Part shown: piece after piece, positions 23,222 to 34,659 of the stretch
Layout of the letters: each line of letters begins with the position of its first letter
Position numbering within the stretch: the stretch's first letter is position 1
Source: Lasiosphaeris hirsuta
Lineage: Eukaryota > Ascomycota > Sordariomycetes > Sordariales > Lasiosphaeriaceae
DNA length: 64,000 nucleotides
Assembly: GCA_030549175.1 (NCBI GenBank)
Contig: JAUKUA010000002.1
Span: 6,610,963-6,674,962, forward strand
Reading direction: 5' to 3'
The notes under the pieces: model-generated
Told to the model about the DNA's origin: nothing
The model's database searches: none
What the model saw: the letters and a program-made list of their open reading frames with translations, nothing else
Position numbers and translations under genes: made by a program

Positions 23222-24222
23222 TCAAGACTGGACCAACCTCGAAAACTGGCTCTCCGTCCTCAGCCAATCACTGAAATCCATCAAGTTGGGATGCATCTTC
23301 TTGAGCTCCGCGATATCCGCGCCGTATCCGACTTCATGAAACCATTTGTACATTAGACCAAGGTCCTTCATCATCCACATGATCAGCAGGCAGACGAACT
23401 TGTAGGTGAACTGCAGCTCCCTGCCCGTCTGTCTTTTGACCACCGCCGCCAACTGGTCGAAAGTCAATTCATCCCCAGCCAACGAGATGGCCCGCCCGTT
23501 GTACTGCTCCGGGTGCAAAAAAGCCTGGGCCCCAAAGAAGCCAATGTCACTGGTGGCGATGAGCTGCAGCGGCTTGTTCTTGATGACGAGCTTCCAGGTC
23601 GTGACAAACACGCGCCCGAAGAAGTTGTCGGTGAAGTTCTCCATGAAGGCTACCGGGCGGAGTATGGCCCATTCCATCTTGCCCTCGGCCTTTCGGGTGC
23701 TCTCGATGAGGTGCTGTTCGATGCCATGCTTGCTGATGAAGTGCGGGACGTCGGTCGGGTTGTTGGGGGAAGATTCGCCGCCGCGATCGACCGAGGTGTA
23801 GACAAAGAACTTGACCCCGGCTGTGATGGAACTGTCGACGAGTGCCTTACCCTGCGCGAGCTCGCTGACCCCGCCTTGGTCAGATCCCATTGGCACCTGC
23901 ACATTTTCTTCTTGTCAGTAATCTCGGGACAGAAAATCCACGACACCCCCCTTTCGGCCCCCCTTACCTGAACGCTAAAGACGCCCCATATCGGCGATGA
24001 GGCGACTTTTTGAGCCGTCTCAAAGAGCGCATCCGGCTTCGCCAGGTTCCCCTGGACCAGCTTGATCTTTGGCGAGGTTTCCGATAGCTTTCGGGCGGAT
24101 GCTGAGCTGGCGTCGCGGGTGACGGCGAGGATCTCGAAGTCGGCCTTTTCCGCCAGCAGCCTCCGGATGACAGAGCCGCCCTGTTTTCCGGTTGCGCCGC
24201 AGATGAGAACCGTGCGTGACAT
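23222..24222 (-). CDS. NmrA-like NAD(P)-binding protein
   Basis: A 309-residue Rossmann-fold protein of the NmrA/HSCARG atypical short-chain dehydrogenase group. Exons are 24222-23968 and 23896-23222, with a 71-nt intron (GTAAGG...TGCAG) in phase 0. The dinucleotide loop is 'LICGATGKQGGSV' near the N-terminus. Typical segments include 'KFFVYTSVDRGG', 'ILRPVAFMENF' and 'FGAQAFLHPEQYNG'. The first two match the family core in which a Ser/Tyr-poor active site suggests cofactor sensing rather than catalysis. Such proteins act as redox sensors or reductases. It is divergent from a second NAD(P)-binding gene at 24792 and near a Zn2Cys6 regulator, so the three may form one small metabolic unit. Confidence 0.87.
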
Positions 24223-24791
24223 GGTCGGATATTAGTTGTTCGAGAGGCTCGCAAGTAAGGACGAGATTATCCCAAGGTAATTGTGTGATCTCTGCTAGAT
24301 TTTGAGAGACGGTATAAAAGGCTCCCAGATACCTATATAAGTATCAAAATCTGCCTCGGCGGATACATGTATTACAAATTCGGATCCCCAACCATGCCGA
24401 GTAGTTTCCATTGTTGTGATGACTCGCCATGGGTTCGCAACACTTCGCGACGCCGATATCTGGATCCTTCCCGCCCGTCCAATCAGCGCCGCAGCGGCCT
24501 CCGTCGAACACCGAAAGTGGGTCTGTCGTCAGCCGATACACCACACCAGCGATCTCAGCAGGTCAATGTCCACGTTAATCCATCCGCATTGGCTATCGGC
24601 AGCATTCTCTCTTCACCGGTCCTCCAGGCGGCGGAGAGCGACTGGGCCCGGTTGCTGACCAATTCGAAGGACTGTCGGTCTTGGCCTCGTTCCTGAATCC
24701 CTGATTTATAGCCACAGCCATGGCCTAGTAATAGGCCACTCGTATCCAGCACTATCGAGACTCCAGCACACACCACTGCAAGTTACCGACC
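24223..24791. promoter_or_regulatory. Bidirectional promoter region of the two reductase genes
   Basis: A 569-bp divergent spacer. It contains TATAAAAG at 24313-24320 and CTATATAAG at 24333-24341. The reverse complement of the second gives an AT-rich TATATAG box about 110 bp upstream of the NmrA-like ATG. No CGG-N-CCG Zn2Cys6 site could be assigned with confidence by eye. Confidence 0.4.
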
Positions 24792-25886
24792 ATGAATACC
24801 GCAACACCTAGTACCACGGTGGGGCTGGCCGGCATCACGGGCAGGTTCGGCCGCCTCCTCGCCGCCCATCTCCTGAAAGACCCGACCGTGACGCTCCACG
24901 GTTACAGCCGAGACCCGAGCCGGGTCATCGCCGCCCTCTCCTCCTCTCCTCGGGTGCGCCTGTTCCAAGGCGGCGCCCACGACCGGGACAAGATACAGGC
25001 CTTCGTCAAGGGCTGCGACGTCGTCGTCTGCGCGTACCTGGGCGACGACGAGCTCATGGTCGACGGGCAAAAGGCCCTCATCGACGCCTGCGAGGCCGAG
25101 GCGGTGCCGAGGTACATTGCCAGCGACTGGGCCCTCGACTACGACAAGCTGGCGCTCGGGGTGCTCTTCCCCAAGGACGCCATGAAGCACGTCAGGGCGT
25201 ACCTCGGGACCAAGGAGAAGGTGGCGAGCGTGCACATCTTGGTCGGCGCCTTCATGGACCCCATGTTCAGCCCCATCTTTGAGGTCTTGGATCCGGCCAC
25301 CAATACGCTCCGATACTGGGGCGAGGGTGTCGAGGTGTGGGAGGCCACCTCGTACGACAAAGCTGCCGAGTACACGGCGGCGGTGGCGGTAGACCGCACC
25401 GCTGTTGGAGTCCAGAAGTGTAAGTTCCCCTTCCCCGTGACACCCCGCCCAATGAGCCGAATAGCCCGCCAGCGAGTGGGAAGGACTGACGCGAGTGGCT
25501 CGTAGTCCTTGGCGACAGAAAAAACATCAAAGAGATTGCAGCGTCGTTTGAAAACGTCTACGGCATCAAGCCAAAGCTCGAGCGTCTCGGATCTCTCAAC
25601 GATCTGAAGAATCTGATGCAGGAGCTCCGGGCCCAGCACCCCACCGATCCCTTCAAGTACCTCTTCTTGTAAGTCTGCGATGCACACCAGGGTTGATGAG
25701 CGGAGATGCTGACGTATCTCGAGCTACATGATGTACTACTGGATCAATGGGAGCACCCTGGTTGGCCCCGACGTGGATAATGCCAAGTATCCCAACATCA
25801 AGCCGGAAACCTGGGAGGATTTCATGGGGAAGCGGAGCTTGGGCGAATTGCCGGCGTCGTATTTTGCTCTGGCTTCAGATCAGTAG
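24792..25886 (+). CDS. NAD(P)-binding isoflavone reductase-like / NmrA-type reductase
   Basis: Exons 24792-25419, 25506-25668 and 25724-25886 (introns 86 and 55 nt) give 317 residues. The N-terminus 'VGLAGITGRFGRLLAAHLL' is a GxxGxxG dinucleotide loop of the atypical SDR (isoflavone reductase/PCBER-like) fold. 'GYSRDPSRV', 'CDVVVCAYLGDD' and 'RYIASDWALDYDKLALG' fit the family layout. The C-terminal helices come from exons 2 and 3 ('FENVYGIKPKLERLG', 'FFYMMYYWINGSTL'). No signal peptide is seen. In fungi such proteins often accompany aromatic or secondary-metabolite pathways; the substrate here is unknown. The junctions were chosen because they restore frame at both introns. Confidence 0.83.
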
Positions 25887-26063
25887 GAAAAAGAGGCGGT
25901 CGATTGACTATTTATACAGCACGAGAACAGTTTTTCCTCCCAAAGTATCTGCGCAACTCTCTAGCCACATGACCGAGTAATCCGAGTGAACCCCTCGTTG
26001 CCATCCTCACGGGCAAGCCCACAGTAAAGAAAACGTGACTGCTGTTCACAACAGGGATTTTCG

Positions 26064-28458
26064 CTAGTCCGAATTCGTTGAGGCTGTTGCGTCTGGAAAT
26101 ATATCACCCAGACCTGTCAGAGTCCAGGGGAGCCGAGACTGCACGTCGGGGGACTGCATAAAAGCGAGAGAAGCTTCTTCTCCCAGAGCCACACCCCCGG
26201 AATCCTCCATGTCAAGATTGCGCTGTTCGGATTCTAGACGATGTTTTCCCTGGCAGAATGGGGCGAGTGGCGAAACAGCGCCGCTGATCGCCAAGAGAGG
26301 GGTAAAGGTGAATTCTGACGAGAGTTCATCAATCTGCCGAGCGGTTAGGACTTGGCTATCCCCAATAATCAAAACACAAAAGAAGGCCGTCACTCGTTAC
26401 CTCGTCAGTTGCTCTGCGAGAAATGCCACTGCGCTTCATATCCATGGCGAGCCGGACTGCAAGCGACCGGATCACCGTGTTCTTGCTTCCGACCCCGATC
26501 AACATATCCAGCAGAAAGTCCAAGTTGGCCTCGCTCTGCTTATCCTGTTCGCTAACAAAGCCTCGGAGAAATACCGAGGCCGCCATATACGTCGAAAAAG
26601 CGATCAAAGGGTGTTTGATGGCTGGCTCGATTTCCGTCATCATCTTGAGCATGCGAACAATCTCTTCGGCAGCGGGGAGCAGGCGGTCCCTATGTCGCTG
26701 CTCGGTGGATTTGGGAAGGTTGTGCTGTGCGATTTTAACCAGCGCTGCTCGGTGGATGCAGATGATGCATGTTTGGATGTTGATGATTACCGACACAGCA
26801 TCTAGAGATCTGGAAGCTCGGCGGAGTCGAAAACTGTCGGGAGGAAACAAGAGCATATAGGCGAGATCATTGTCAATGCGCCTGTGGCGGTCCCAGTACG
26901 GCCCGTTCTTGATGTTCTCGGGTTCGTCATCGGGCCGGATTTGTAACGTGTGCTGTATGGTGCGATGAAAGAGGTGCGCCGCGAGCACCCTGCCAGCAAA
27001 TAAAGAGTACGACGACCCTGCGGGGGAGAGTATTCCCGCCGGAGAGTTTGTCGACTCCTCGACCGCGTGGTCAAAGGCTTCCTCTGAAGCAGGTAGTAAT
27101 GTCGAGATCTATCATGCTGGTTACTAAGGTGTGTTCAAGAACCGAAGCAGGTGTCTTGTCTTCTCACATCCTGTTCATTGATAAGGGTAGGCCAGCCCGT
27201 GATAGCGTTGACGAACCGATCCAAGCAGAATATAACCCACCATGTCCTCCGGCGCTCTTCCGTTTCACACCAATCGATAGGATCGGGAAGAGTGGAAGGC
27301 CGGGACTGGCTCGGGTCGTCCAGTTGATGCAACCCAAGCATCTGCGCAATCCTCAGCCCCCGAGACAGACTCGCAGAGGCCCTGGCATGTATTTGGTGTT
27401 GAGCTTCAAAGTTTGCGATCAGAGTCCAACATTGTGCGTGAGCAACGGTGCTGAAGTGATCGCCTTGCCCCTGTAGTTGCAACCTCCTTTAGCCTAGCAA
27501 TAAAGCCTAAGGGGGACGGCCACGTTACCTTCATCTCGTCAGATTCAGCATTGGCCCTGCCAAGTTGATACAAGGGCATAGCCATGCTAGAGTGGGTTTC
27601 CGAAACGGCTGCGGCCAACGCCATCACAGTATATTGTAGACACATGGGTGGTTGAACATGCTGCGGTAGACGTAACGATGCAAGATAGCGAGATTTGTGC
27701 AACATTGGCATTGTATGGTGGACTTTGTCAAAATAGATACCGGTCCTGAGGCGTCGAATCAGTAATCATGTATGTAGAGACACCCGGTCATCAAGAACCT
27801 ACAAATCCTGGGTTTGCTGAGGCTGTAGAAGCTGCTCAAACAGATCAGGATTGTCGAGCTGGCCATGGACGTGGTGCTCTTGCTGTTCATGGTAGCTTCC
27901 CCTGCCGGCCGCAGCATCCTGGACAGATGCCCTTCCCACGTGATTTGTGTCAAGCTCCATCTCAAACTGATCCCAGTTAAGCATTGCGGGGAACTCGGTA
28001 CTCGAGAGAATTGGCATTTCTGGGAGGAGACCAGTTTGTATCTCCCCCATCTGCTCTTCGAGCCGGGCTGCATACTGTCAGCCGTCTATCTAGCTCGCAC
28101 CAGCCACCTTCAAACAGGATAACCAGTAGTTTGAGCTGCTCATAGATGAGAGAGTTCCTGAGTAGGACTTACCCACTCGGGTCTCGAGCTCAGAGACATT
28201 GCTCCGCTTGACGGTGGATTTCTGTCTTGACCCCGGGAAGACACACTCGTATCCCAGGTTGGCACACCTCACACAGCAGGGCTTTTTGCGGTCGCATTTG
28301 ATCTTACGGTCTCTGCACTGGAGGCAAGACAGCAAGCTTGTCCGAAGGATTTGGCGGCCTTCATCGCCGGTAGTCTGTCCCTGGAGATTGGAGGCTGGAG
28401 TATGGCCGGATGCGGGCTGGTGAGCAACAGTGTTTAGGCTAAGATCCGATAGGTCCAT
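26064..28458 (-). CDS. Zn(II)2Cys6 fungal transcription factor
   Basis: A six-exon regulator (28458-28173, 28067-27803, 27745-27529, 27470-27168, 27108-26401, 26333-26064) of 682 residues with all phases consistent; introns are 57-105 nt. The binuclear zinc cluster is complete: Cys45, Cys48, Cys55, Cys62, Cys65 and Cys72 in C-x2-C-x6-C-x6-C-x2-C-x6-C spacing. A short coiled-coil linker follows ('SELETRVARLEEQMGEI', formed across intron 1). The middle-homology (Fungal_trans) region includes 'GLRIAQMLGLHQLD', 'EERRRTWWVIFCLDRFV' and 'LPASEEAFDHAVEE'. It is a DNA-binding nuclear protein expected to recognise CGG half-sites. Its tail faces the isoflavone reductase-like gene 177 bp away, which suggests, but does not prove, that it controls the reductase pair. 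Confidence 0.9.
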
Positions 28459-29014
28459 GAAGATTTCGGTCGTGTGAGGGGAAGGGGATTAAGCGTAAGG
28501 AATGATGGTTGAAGAATTCTGTGAATAAGAAGCAATACAACTATTTTGCTGGCTGTTTGGTCACGGTGACTGCCAAGTTGGTAGAATGAAAGTAACTTTG
28601 GCGCTGACAAATACCGCCCTTGGCACGCGTGGAACATGCGGTTGTCCTCGACGGGTTTAGCGGCACTCCTAATCAAGTAATAACTTCACGCCCAGTCGCC
28701 GCCAGTCGGCACACCCTCATTTGTTGCGGGCGTAGCCCGCCTTGCCCGCCCAGCAGTGTCAATGGTACAAGTACCTTATCGGACAACAGCATCCCAAGAT
28801 AAGCCTGAGGGTGTGACGCTCAGTGGCAGTGGCATTGCCAGTTCCGCCCTGCCCTTCACTTGTCTTATCTCGAAGCCTTTGCTGCCTTTCCCTCACTTAC
28901 GCAATTCTTCCTAGTTTCTTTTTTCTTTTGCATTTCTTTTTCTGTTCTTTCTCTTCACAGCACAAAGCTGCCCCGACGAGGTAGCTCCTTTAGGCCTTCC
29001 GGCCCACCGTCCTG
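28459..29014. other. Intergenic, Zn2Cys6 gene promoter side
   Basis: Contains a pyrimidine-rich stretch at about 28910-28960. No gene is supported. Confidence 0.4.
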
Positions 29015-30048
29015 TTGGACACCCAAAGCTTGAGACTATTACAAAACATTACATCAGCATCTTCTTCCTCGGCTGTCTTGCAGCTTGTCTCGGACAGAGC
29101 AAGCCAGCGAATGATCTCCATCACTTCCTGGCCACAGACATATTACACGGCCCCTAGCCAGGCGCCGGAGTCGTCAACGCCTTCCATCAGAACCCGGTCC
29201 AAGATCGACTGGACTGTCTCCTCGCGAGCGTTGAAGGTCCCCCCGGAACGCCAATACGAGGGTGGCATTTTCTGGATCACGGTCAAGATTGTCCCCCAAA
29301 AGCCGCCGCTCCTGCGATTTCAGGCGAGAATCTACCACCCCAACATTAACTGCAATGGAAACCTCTGCGCGGATTACGCATCCTGGTGGACAGACGCTAA
29401 CATGAGTTCCTACTTGCATCCTCGGAGTCTGCTAAGCTGTACACGGAAAAGTACGCAAAAGCCGACAGCCCGTCTAAGGATAGCCTCCAATTTGTTGAGG
29501 AGAGCGCACCTGCAGAAGTGCTCCCGGTTCCACTAATCAGTGCCGCGCCGTCAGTCGCGATGTGGAAACCAGCGAGTTTGATGGGCCAAGCGTCAACGAT
29601 TCCCATATACCACCGTGAGGGGTCCTCTGGGGCGAATGAGAGTAGCTCTGAGTGTAATCTAGACGATGGCATCGGATTAAAACAGCGAAAGTCAAAAGAC
29701 TCTATTCTAGCTGCAGCAATAGCCGAAGATTCGGCCAGCGTCCCAAGTCTTGGCTCTCGCTTTCAGGAAAGCTTCCCAGCCAGTACTGGACCGTCAAAGA
29801 CGGTTAGACAATACGAAATGGAAATAAAAAACGCGGAGCGGCAATATTGGTCTGGGCGCGACTCATTGCATAAGACCCTTGCCTATGTTTCCACGTTCAT
29901 GCTTAGAGTATACGACCCTCCGTTGAGTGGTTGGGACCCGCCGCAGAGAAGGTGGCCCAGGATACCAATTACTGAGGACAGGGGACTTCCGCCTCCCACC
30001 TGGGAACCGCCTCAAAAAGGGGGATCGGGGTATCTGCCTATTAGCTAA
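29015..30048 (+). pseudogene. Ubiquitin-conjugating enzyme (E2)-like gene, internally deleted
   Basis: The first frame (to about 29415) reads a UBC fold: 'PPERQYEGGIFWITVKIVPQ', 'RFQARIYHPNINCNGNLCAD', 'WWTDANM'. The Cys in 'NGNLCADY' sits where the E2 catalytic Cys lies. The frame then jumps, and the second (about 29423-30048) starts in the last E2 helix, 'SAKLYTEKYAKAD', with a long low-complexity tail. Related fungal proteins have roughly 60 residues between these points, so the central helices appear deleted at about 29415-29425. No ATG is found at the head (the frame opens with TTG), so the 5' end is also unclear. Probably non-functional as an E2. Confidence 0.6.
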
Positions 30049-30848
30049 AGTGTCGATTCAAGCGGGGACTTCAACTGTATGTGCCCAGGAGAATTGCTGG
30101 AAGGACCTATCGCCCGTCGTGAATAGGGAGATAAGCGTGGAACAGAGAACAAGCAACACGGTCGTACTGCCTCTGGAACCATTGGAAGTATTACAGAGAT
30201 GGAGTTTGAGTTTGAGCTCTTCAATGGGTATGTCCTCTGCCAGTTAGTAGTCGTCAGCTCTCTCAAAAAGACTTTGCCTTATTTAAGATGGTTCAAGTTC
30301 AGCTGGGATCGGGCCTACTTTTCCATAACCTCGCCTTAGGCTCGGGCTTACCAGGGTTTATGATAGTAGGAAATTGTCAGGCTACATAGCTCTCTTGTAA
30401 GACCAACCTTGAGCTTCCTTTCCCTAGAGAGATAAAATAGGGTACCTGAAATAGGTGTTTGATAGGGATTGTCCTGCTTCTAAACCCCCGTACCCCTAAA
30501 ATCCATCAAAATAGACCCCTCACCCTCAAAATATCAGAGGCCAAGACATGGGCTTGGACCATTGTATCACCATCCGCTTTTGATAGTGATTGCATGCCGC
30601 TACCCCCGGAACCCCGCTACAACTTCCGGGCACCAATCACAATGCGGGTGTCCGCCCATAGCCCGAGTCCTTCCACTGAAGGTCGGGGGTCGGGGGTCGG
30701 AAATAAGATTCATATGCGGGGCCACAGCTGCAAACCCAAGCCTACATCTCCATGCTTCTCGCGCCCTGCCTTTCTAATGTGACGCTGTTCACCTTATCTT
30801 CTCTCAGAGAAGTTACTGCTCACATTCTGCAGCAGAAGTGTGACCCCC
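30049..30848. other. Gene-free interval
   Basis: Frames at 30045-30266 and 30459-30782 carry no motif. The last part is the presumed promoter of the methyltransferase gene. Confidence 0.45.
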
Positions 30849-32520
30849 ATGGATCCTACCTCTGAACCTACGGACGGAACCTCCTTTTCTAGCGGGGAGG
30901 TGTTGCGGACCGAGACCCAGTCGCCGATCCCAGCGGTTTGGCCCCTCCCCTGTCTCTGCCCCTCCTCGCATCTGCTGTGAGCGCGCCTGCGGGGAGCGAA
31001 TTCGGCAGCTAACCGCAGCAACCCAGCTACCAGACCTCCGATGGCGACTCGGCGTATGACGAGTGGCAGTAAGAACTCATCGCCAGCTTGGATATTTTAG
31101 CATTGTTTTCGCTCACGTCTACTAGATCTACTAGTAGTTCTCGAACACGCCCCCTGAGCTTCAGTGCACTCAACTATCCCATCGAGCATGGCCGACGCTA
31201 CCACGCCTTCCAGGCAGGGAGCGAGTATCCCTTTTTTCATGCCAACTGTTTTTTTTTTTTTTCAATCGGAGCTGCGCTGACTCTTCTTGTGGCGTGGTTC
31301 TTAGCCTACATGCTGCCCAACGACGAGGTTGGGCAAACTGCGACCCAAAAGCTTCGAGTCTGTCGTCACTGATATTTTGGCTCTAGGTCGAGATGGACCG
31401 CCTCGATTTGATGCATGAGCTGTTGGTGACGGTCATCGGAAGCCAGCTGTTTCTTGCCCCGGTTGATGGGCAAAAAATGCACCGGGCCCTGGATTTGGGA
31501 ACCGGTACAGGGATCTGTACGTCCGAGAACAACCCCCAGCACGACCAATGACCATTCTCTCTCCGTGCACTCCACTCACAATTTCCAAACACAGGGGCCA
31601 TCGAGCTCGCCGACAAATTCCCCAACATCCAGGTACCACTGTACTGCTCCAAGACGTCTGCTGGCAATTTCTGATGCCGCAATCGCCGCTCAGGTTACCG
31701 GGAACGACCTCAGTCCCATCCAGCCGCACTGGTAGGGAGCTCCACGCCCCAGAGACGCGCCAAAACTCGGGTTGAGGCAGCTAGCTGACCCGGAATAGGA
31801 TCCCCCCAAACCTCAAGTTCGAGGTCGACGACATCGAGAGCCCGTGGTCCCACACGCTGCCCTTCGACTTCATCTTTGGCCGCTACTTGATCACGGCCAT
31901 CAAAGACTTCCCCGGCCTGGTGAAATCCGCCTACGAGTGACGTGCCTCCCCAACCCGTCCGAAACTCTCTCTCTCTCTCTCTCTCCGACGCTGACTGCAA
32001 TGTGCTGCGCAGGAATATCGTGCCGGGCGGCTGGGTCGAGTTCCAGGACTTTGACCTGAACCTCTACTGTGATGATGGCACCCTGCCGGCGGACGCCAGC
32101 TCGCTCGCGTGGGACAAGTACATAGTCGAGGCGACGGGGCGCATCGGCACCGAGCCGAGCCCTGGGCCGAGGTTGGAAGCGTGCATCCGAGCGGCGGGAT
32201 TCCGCAATGTGACGAAGCGGCAGTTCAAGATCCCCCTCGGCGCCTGGCCTAAAGACCTCGCGCTCCGACAGGTCGGGGCGCTGTATTTGACCCAGATGCT
32301 CGAGGGGTTGGAGGGCTTCAGCCTGCGTCTGATGTGCGACGTTCTCGGCTGGAAAGACGACGAGGTGAGGGAGTTGCTGGCCAAGGTGAGGGCTGAGTTT
32401 GTCTCGGGGAGACACCACATCTATATGGACTAGTGAGTTCTTTCCCCGCTGCCCTTCGCGTGTTGTGGCTGACGTGGCATGCCCCTTTGTTTCAGTTATG
32501 TGGTCTATGGACAGAAATGA
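30849..32520 (+). CDS. LaeA-like SAM-dependent methyltransferase
   Basis: A TAM/UMTA-type methyltransferase resembling LaeA, the family that includes regulators of fungal secondary metabolism. Reading exons 30849-30976, 31027-31068, 31126-31327, 31387-31516, 31595-31632, 31694-31731, 31799-31936, 32013-32432 and 32496-32520 gives 386 residues in frame. Landmarks are 'EHGRRYHAF', 'YMLPNDEVEMDRLDLMHELL', motif I 'DLGTGTGIWAIEL' (across a splice), 'FEVDDIESPW', 'NIVPGGWVEFQDFDL' and the C-terminal 'YYVVYGQK'. A tenth exon break near 31225-31304 is expected from the family, but its obvious GT...AG pair is one base out of phase. The read-through used here adds about 27 hydrophobic residues. Intron 7 contains a (CT)n tract at 31965-31985. 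Confidence 0.78.
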
Positions 32521-32854
32521 GCATAGCAGAGAAGGCATTAAAGAACGGCCAGAGCCCCCAATGTTTCCAGTCTCCATCTAGATCAAAGACTTGGCGCAGC
32601 AACAAAATCAAATATGTTTAAGAAATATTAGGGACAAAGGCTTGATGGTATACAGATGCCGTGTTTATTTATTTGAAGGGATTCAAGACGGATGTATTTC
32701 TCTTATCCAACAGTATATCCGGAATAGGAGTATAAAAAGATAAAACCATGAGTGAGATATGCCGATACGAGTATTCTAGGTCTCGCTTTTAATAGAGTTG
32801 TTATATTTCCCTAGCCCACGCAACCCCTTAGCCGTCTCCCGCCACGATACCACA
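32521..32854. other. Convergent intergenic region
   Basis: An AT-rich spacer between the 3' ends of the methyltransferase and FAD oxidase genes. No gene seen. Confidence 0.5.
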
Positions 32855-34550
32855 TCAGAGCTCATCTACCTCCCTCGCCGGCTCCTTTTGAACCAAGTTT
32901 CCGTACCAGCTAAATTTCCCCTTCGGATCGTACTTCTCCTTCAACCCTCTCAACCTCTCAAGTCTCCATGGCTCATATCCGTAAAGCTCCTCAGCTGTTT
33001 CGGTGCCGGTAGCGTAATTCAGATACGTATGTCTCTTTTCGGTGCCCCCGCTGGATGCACTTCGCATATCTTCTGCCCACTTGGCAGCTATCATGTCAAG
33101 TGTGTCATTTCCGACGATAGGATTGATGATGAGAGATGCTCTAATAGAGAGATTATTAGTATCACGCCATCTCGGTAACATCAGCCAAGCCTGAAAACAA
33201 AGACATACAGAAGTAGCTTTTGGCCGCGATGTGGGAACGCAGTGCTCTCTTCGGGAATGGCTTGAACAGCCTGGGTTGAGTACCCCTCCAACATGGTGAA
33301 GGACGCAGCGAGACTGGGCTCTGCTTCCAGGCCCTCGCTGAACTTGTCGTACCAGTCCTGAATGGCGGGGACATTGTAGTTTGGGACGTCGATGGGAACT
33401 AGGGAGGTACCAGGCATTTTGTGGCAGACAGAGCTGCCAATGTCGAAGCCGGCGACTGTCAGCAGTTTCGAGTAAGGGGTTACGCCCATCCTGGTGCCAA
33501 CCGGCTTTAATGCGTTGATGGGTTTGGTGAACTCGCTAAGCTCCTCGGTCGGACCGTTGTGGAATATCATGATGTTAATTGTGGGCTGCGTGGGCGTGTT
33601 AGCAAAAGCAAAACGATGAGAGAGACCTTATGAACCTAAAGAAGCTTGATCAGAGAGCGCCTACTCACATTGACAGGGTCAACTTTAGGGTCCCTCATCC
33701 ACGTGGACCACACAATCGTTTCTCTTGGCTGTCTCTCCATCAACTGATTGAAAAGAGTGTACAGCTCCTCCAACACACTCCCAGAGAAGGTGAAGAACTC
33801 GTAGGACCAATCCGGCTTCACCACATCGTAGATGCGATAGCGAAACTCAGTCACGATGCCAAAGTTGTGTCCGGCCCCCCTCAGCGCCCAAAACAAGTCG
33901 GCATGCTCCCCGTCCGCATCCACCGTGACCACCTCCCCGCTCGCCAGCACCACCCTCGCACTCAGGATCTGATCGGTCAGCAGCCCATACTGCCCCTGCA
34001 GCATGCCGTGGCCGCCGCCCAGCGCCGGCCCGGCGATGCTGACGCACTCGCACGAGCCCGAGGTGGTCTGCTTGCCGGCCGGCCACAGCTGGGTAATGAC
34101 ATCGATGCTGCGCACGCCGCCGCCCAAGACGACGCTCTCCCCGTCGGGCTGGATCTCGAAGCGAGTGAGGTTGCGCAGCCAGATGGCCATGCCGCCCTGG
34201 AACTCGGCGAGCCGGCGCCAGCTGCTGTGGCCGCTGCTGGTGGCGAGGAAGGGGAGGTTGTGGACGTTGGCGTAGCGCACGGCCTGCGCGACGTCGTCCT
34301 CGGTCTCGACGGCGATGACGACGCCGTAGGCTGGCCGGTCGACATCGGTCCAGCGCGAGGCGACTCGGGGAAAGTCGGGCGAGGTGGGCAGGATGATGCG
34401 GGCGCCCGGCGAGAGGAGCGGGCCCAGGTCGCGCTCGATGTGTGGTGGGATAGGGATGTGTGGTGGGATAGGGGGCGCCGTGCAGGAGGCGAGCTTGGCC
34501 AGGAAGAGCAGCGCTGCGGATAGCGTCGTGGACCAGTTGAGGGAAGCCAT
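32855..34550 (-). CDS. Secreted FAD-linked (berberine-bridge type) oxidoreductase
   Basis: Exons 34550-33669, 33585-33209 and 33140-32855 (introns 83 and 68 nt) give 514 residues. The start is the ATG at 34550, which opens a signal peptide (hydrophobic core 'LSAALLFLAKLASCTA'). The FAD-binding type-4 domain contains 'FLATSSGHSSW' with His108, the usual 8-alpha histidyl flavin link. Cys167 is in 'SGSCECVSIAG', the usual cysteinyl link, so a bicovalent flavin is likely. 'GGGHGMLQGQYGLLTDQI' and 'FWALRGAGHNFGIVTEF' are typical, and the BBE C-terminus ends 'LKEKYDPKGKFSWYGNLVQK'. Such enzymes oxidise alcohols, sugars or secondary metabolites outside the cell. Its 3' end faces the LaeA-like gene, so the two may belong to one cluster. 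Confidence 0.9.
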
Positions 34551-34647
34551 GGTCGGGATCGTGAGGCAGTGGCCCTCTGGGTCGGTCACGATGGGTTGGA
34601 AACTGAGGTCCTTATCGAGCGAGCGCCAGAGCAAAGGTGAGGGCTGC

Positions 34648-34657
34648 CTTTATATAT
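34648..34657 (-). promoter_or_regulatory. TATA-like box of the FAD oxidoreductase gene
   Basis: On the minus strand this reads ATATATAAAG, about 100 bp before the ATG at 34550, a usual distance in filamentous fungi. Confidence 0.45.
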
Positions 34658-34659
34658 GA

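Noticed and set aside
31900..32577. 225-codon minus-strand frame opposite the methyltransferase
   Set aside because: It overlaps exons with clear family motifs on the + strand and has no motif of its own.
33630..34523. 297-codon + frame opposite the FAD oxidoreductase
   Set aside because: Antisense shadow; His/Gly/Asp-rich with no domain, and it overlaps a well-supported gene.
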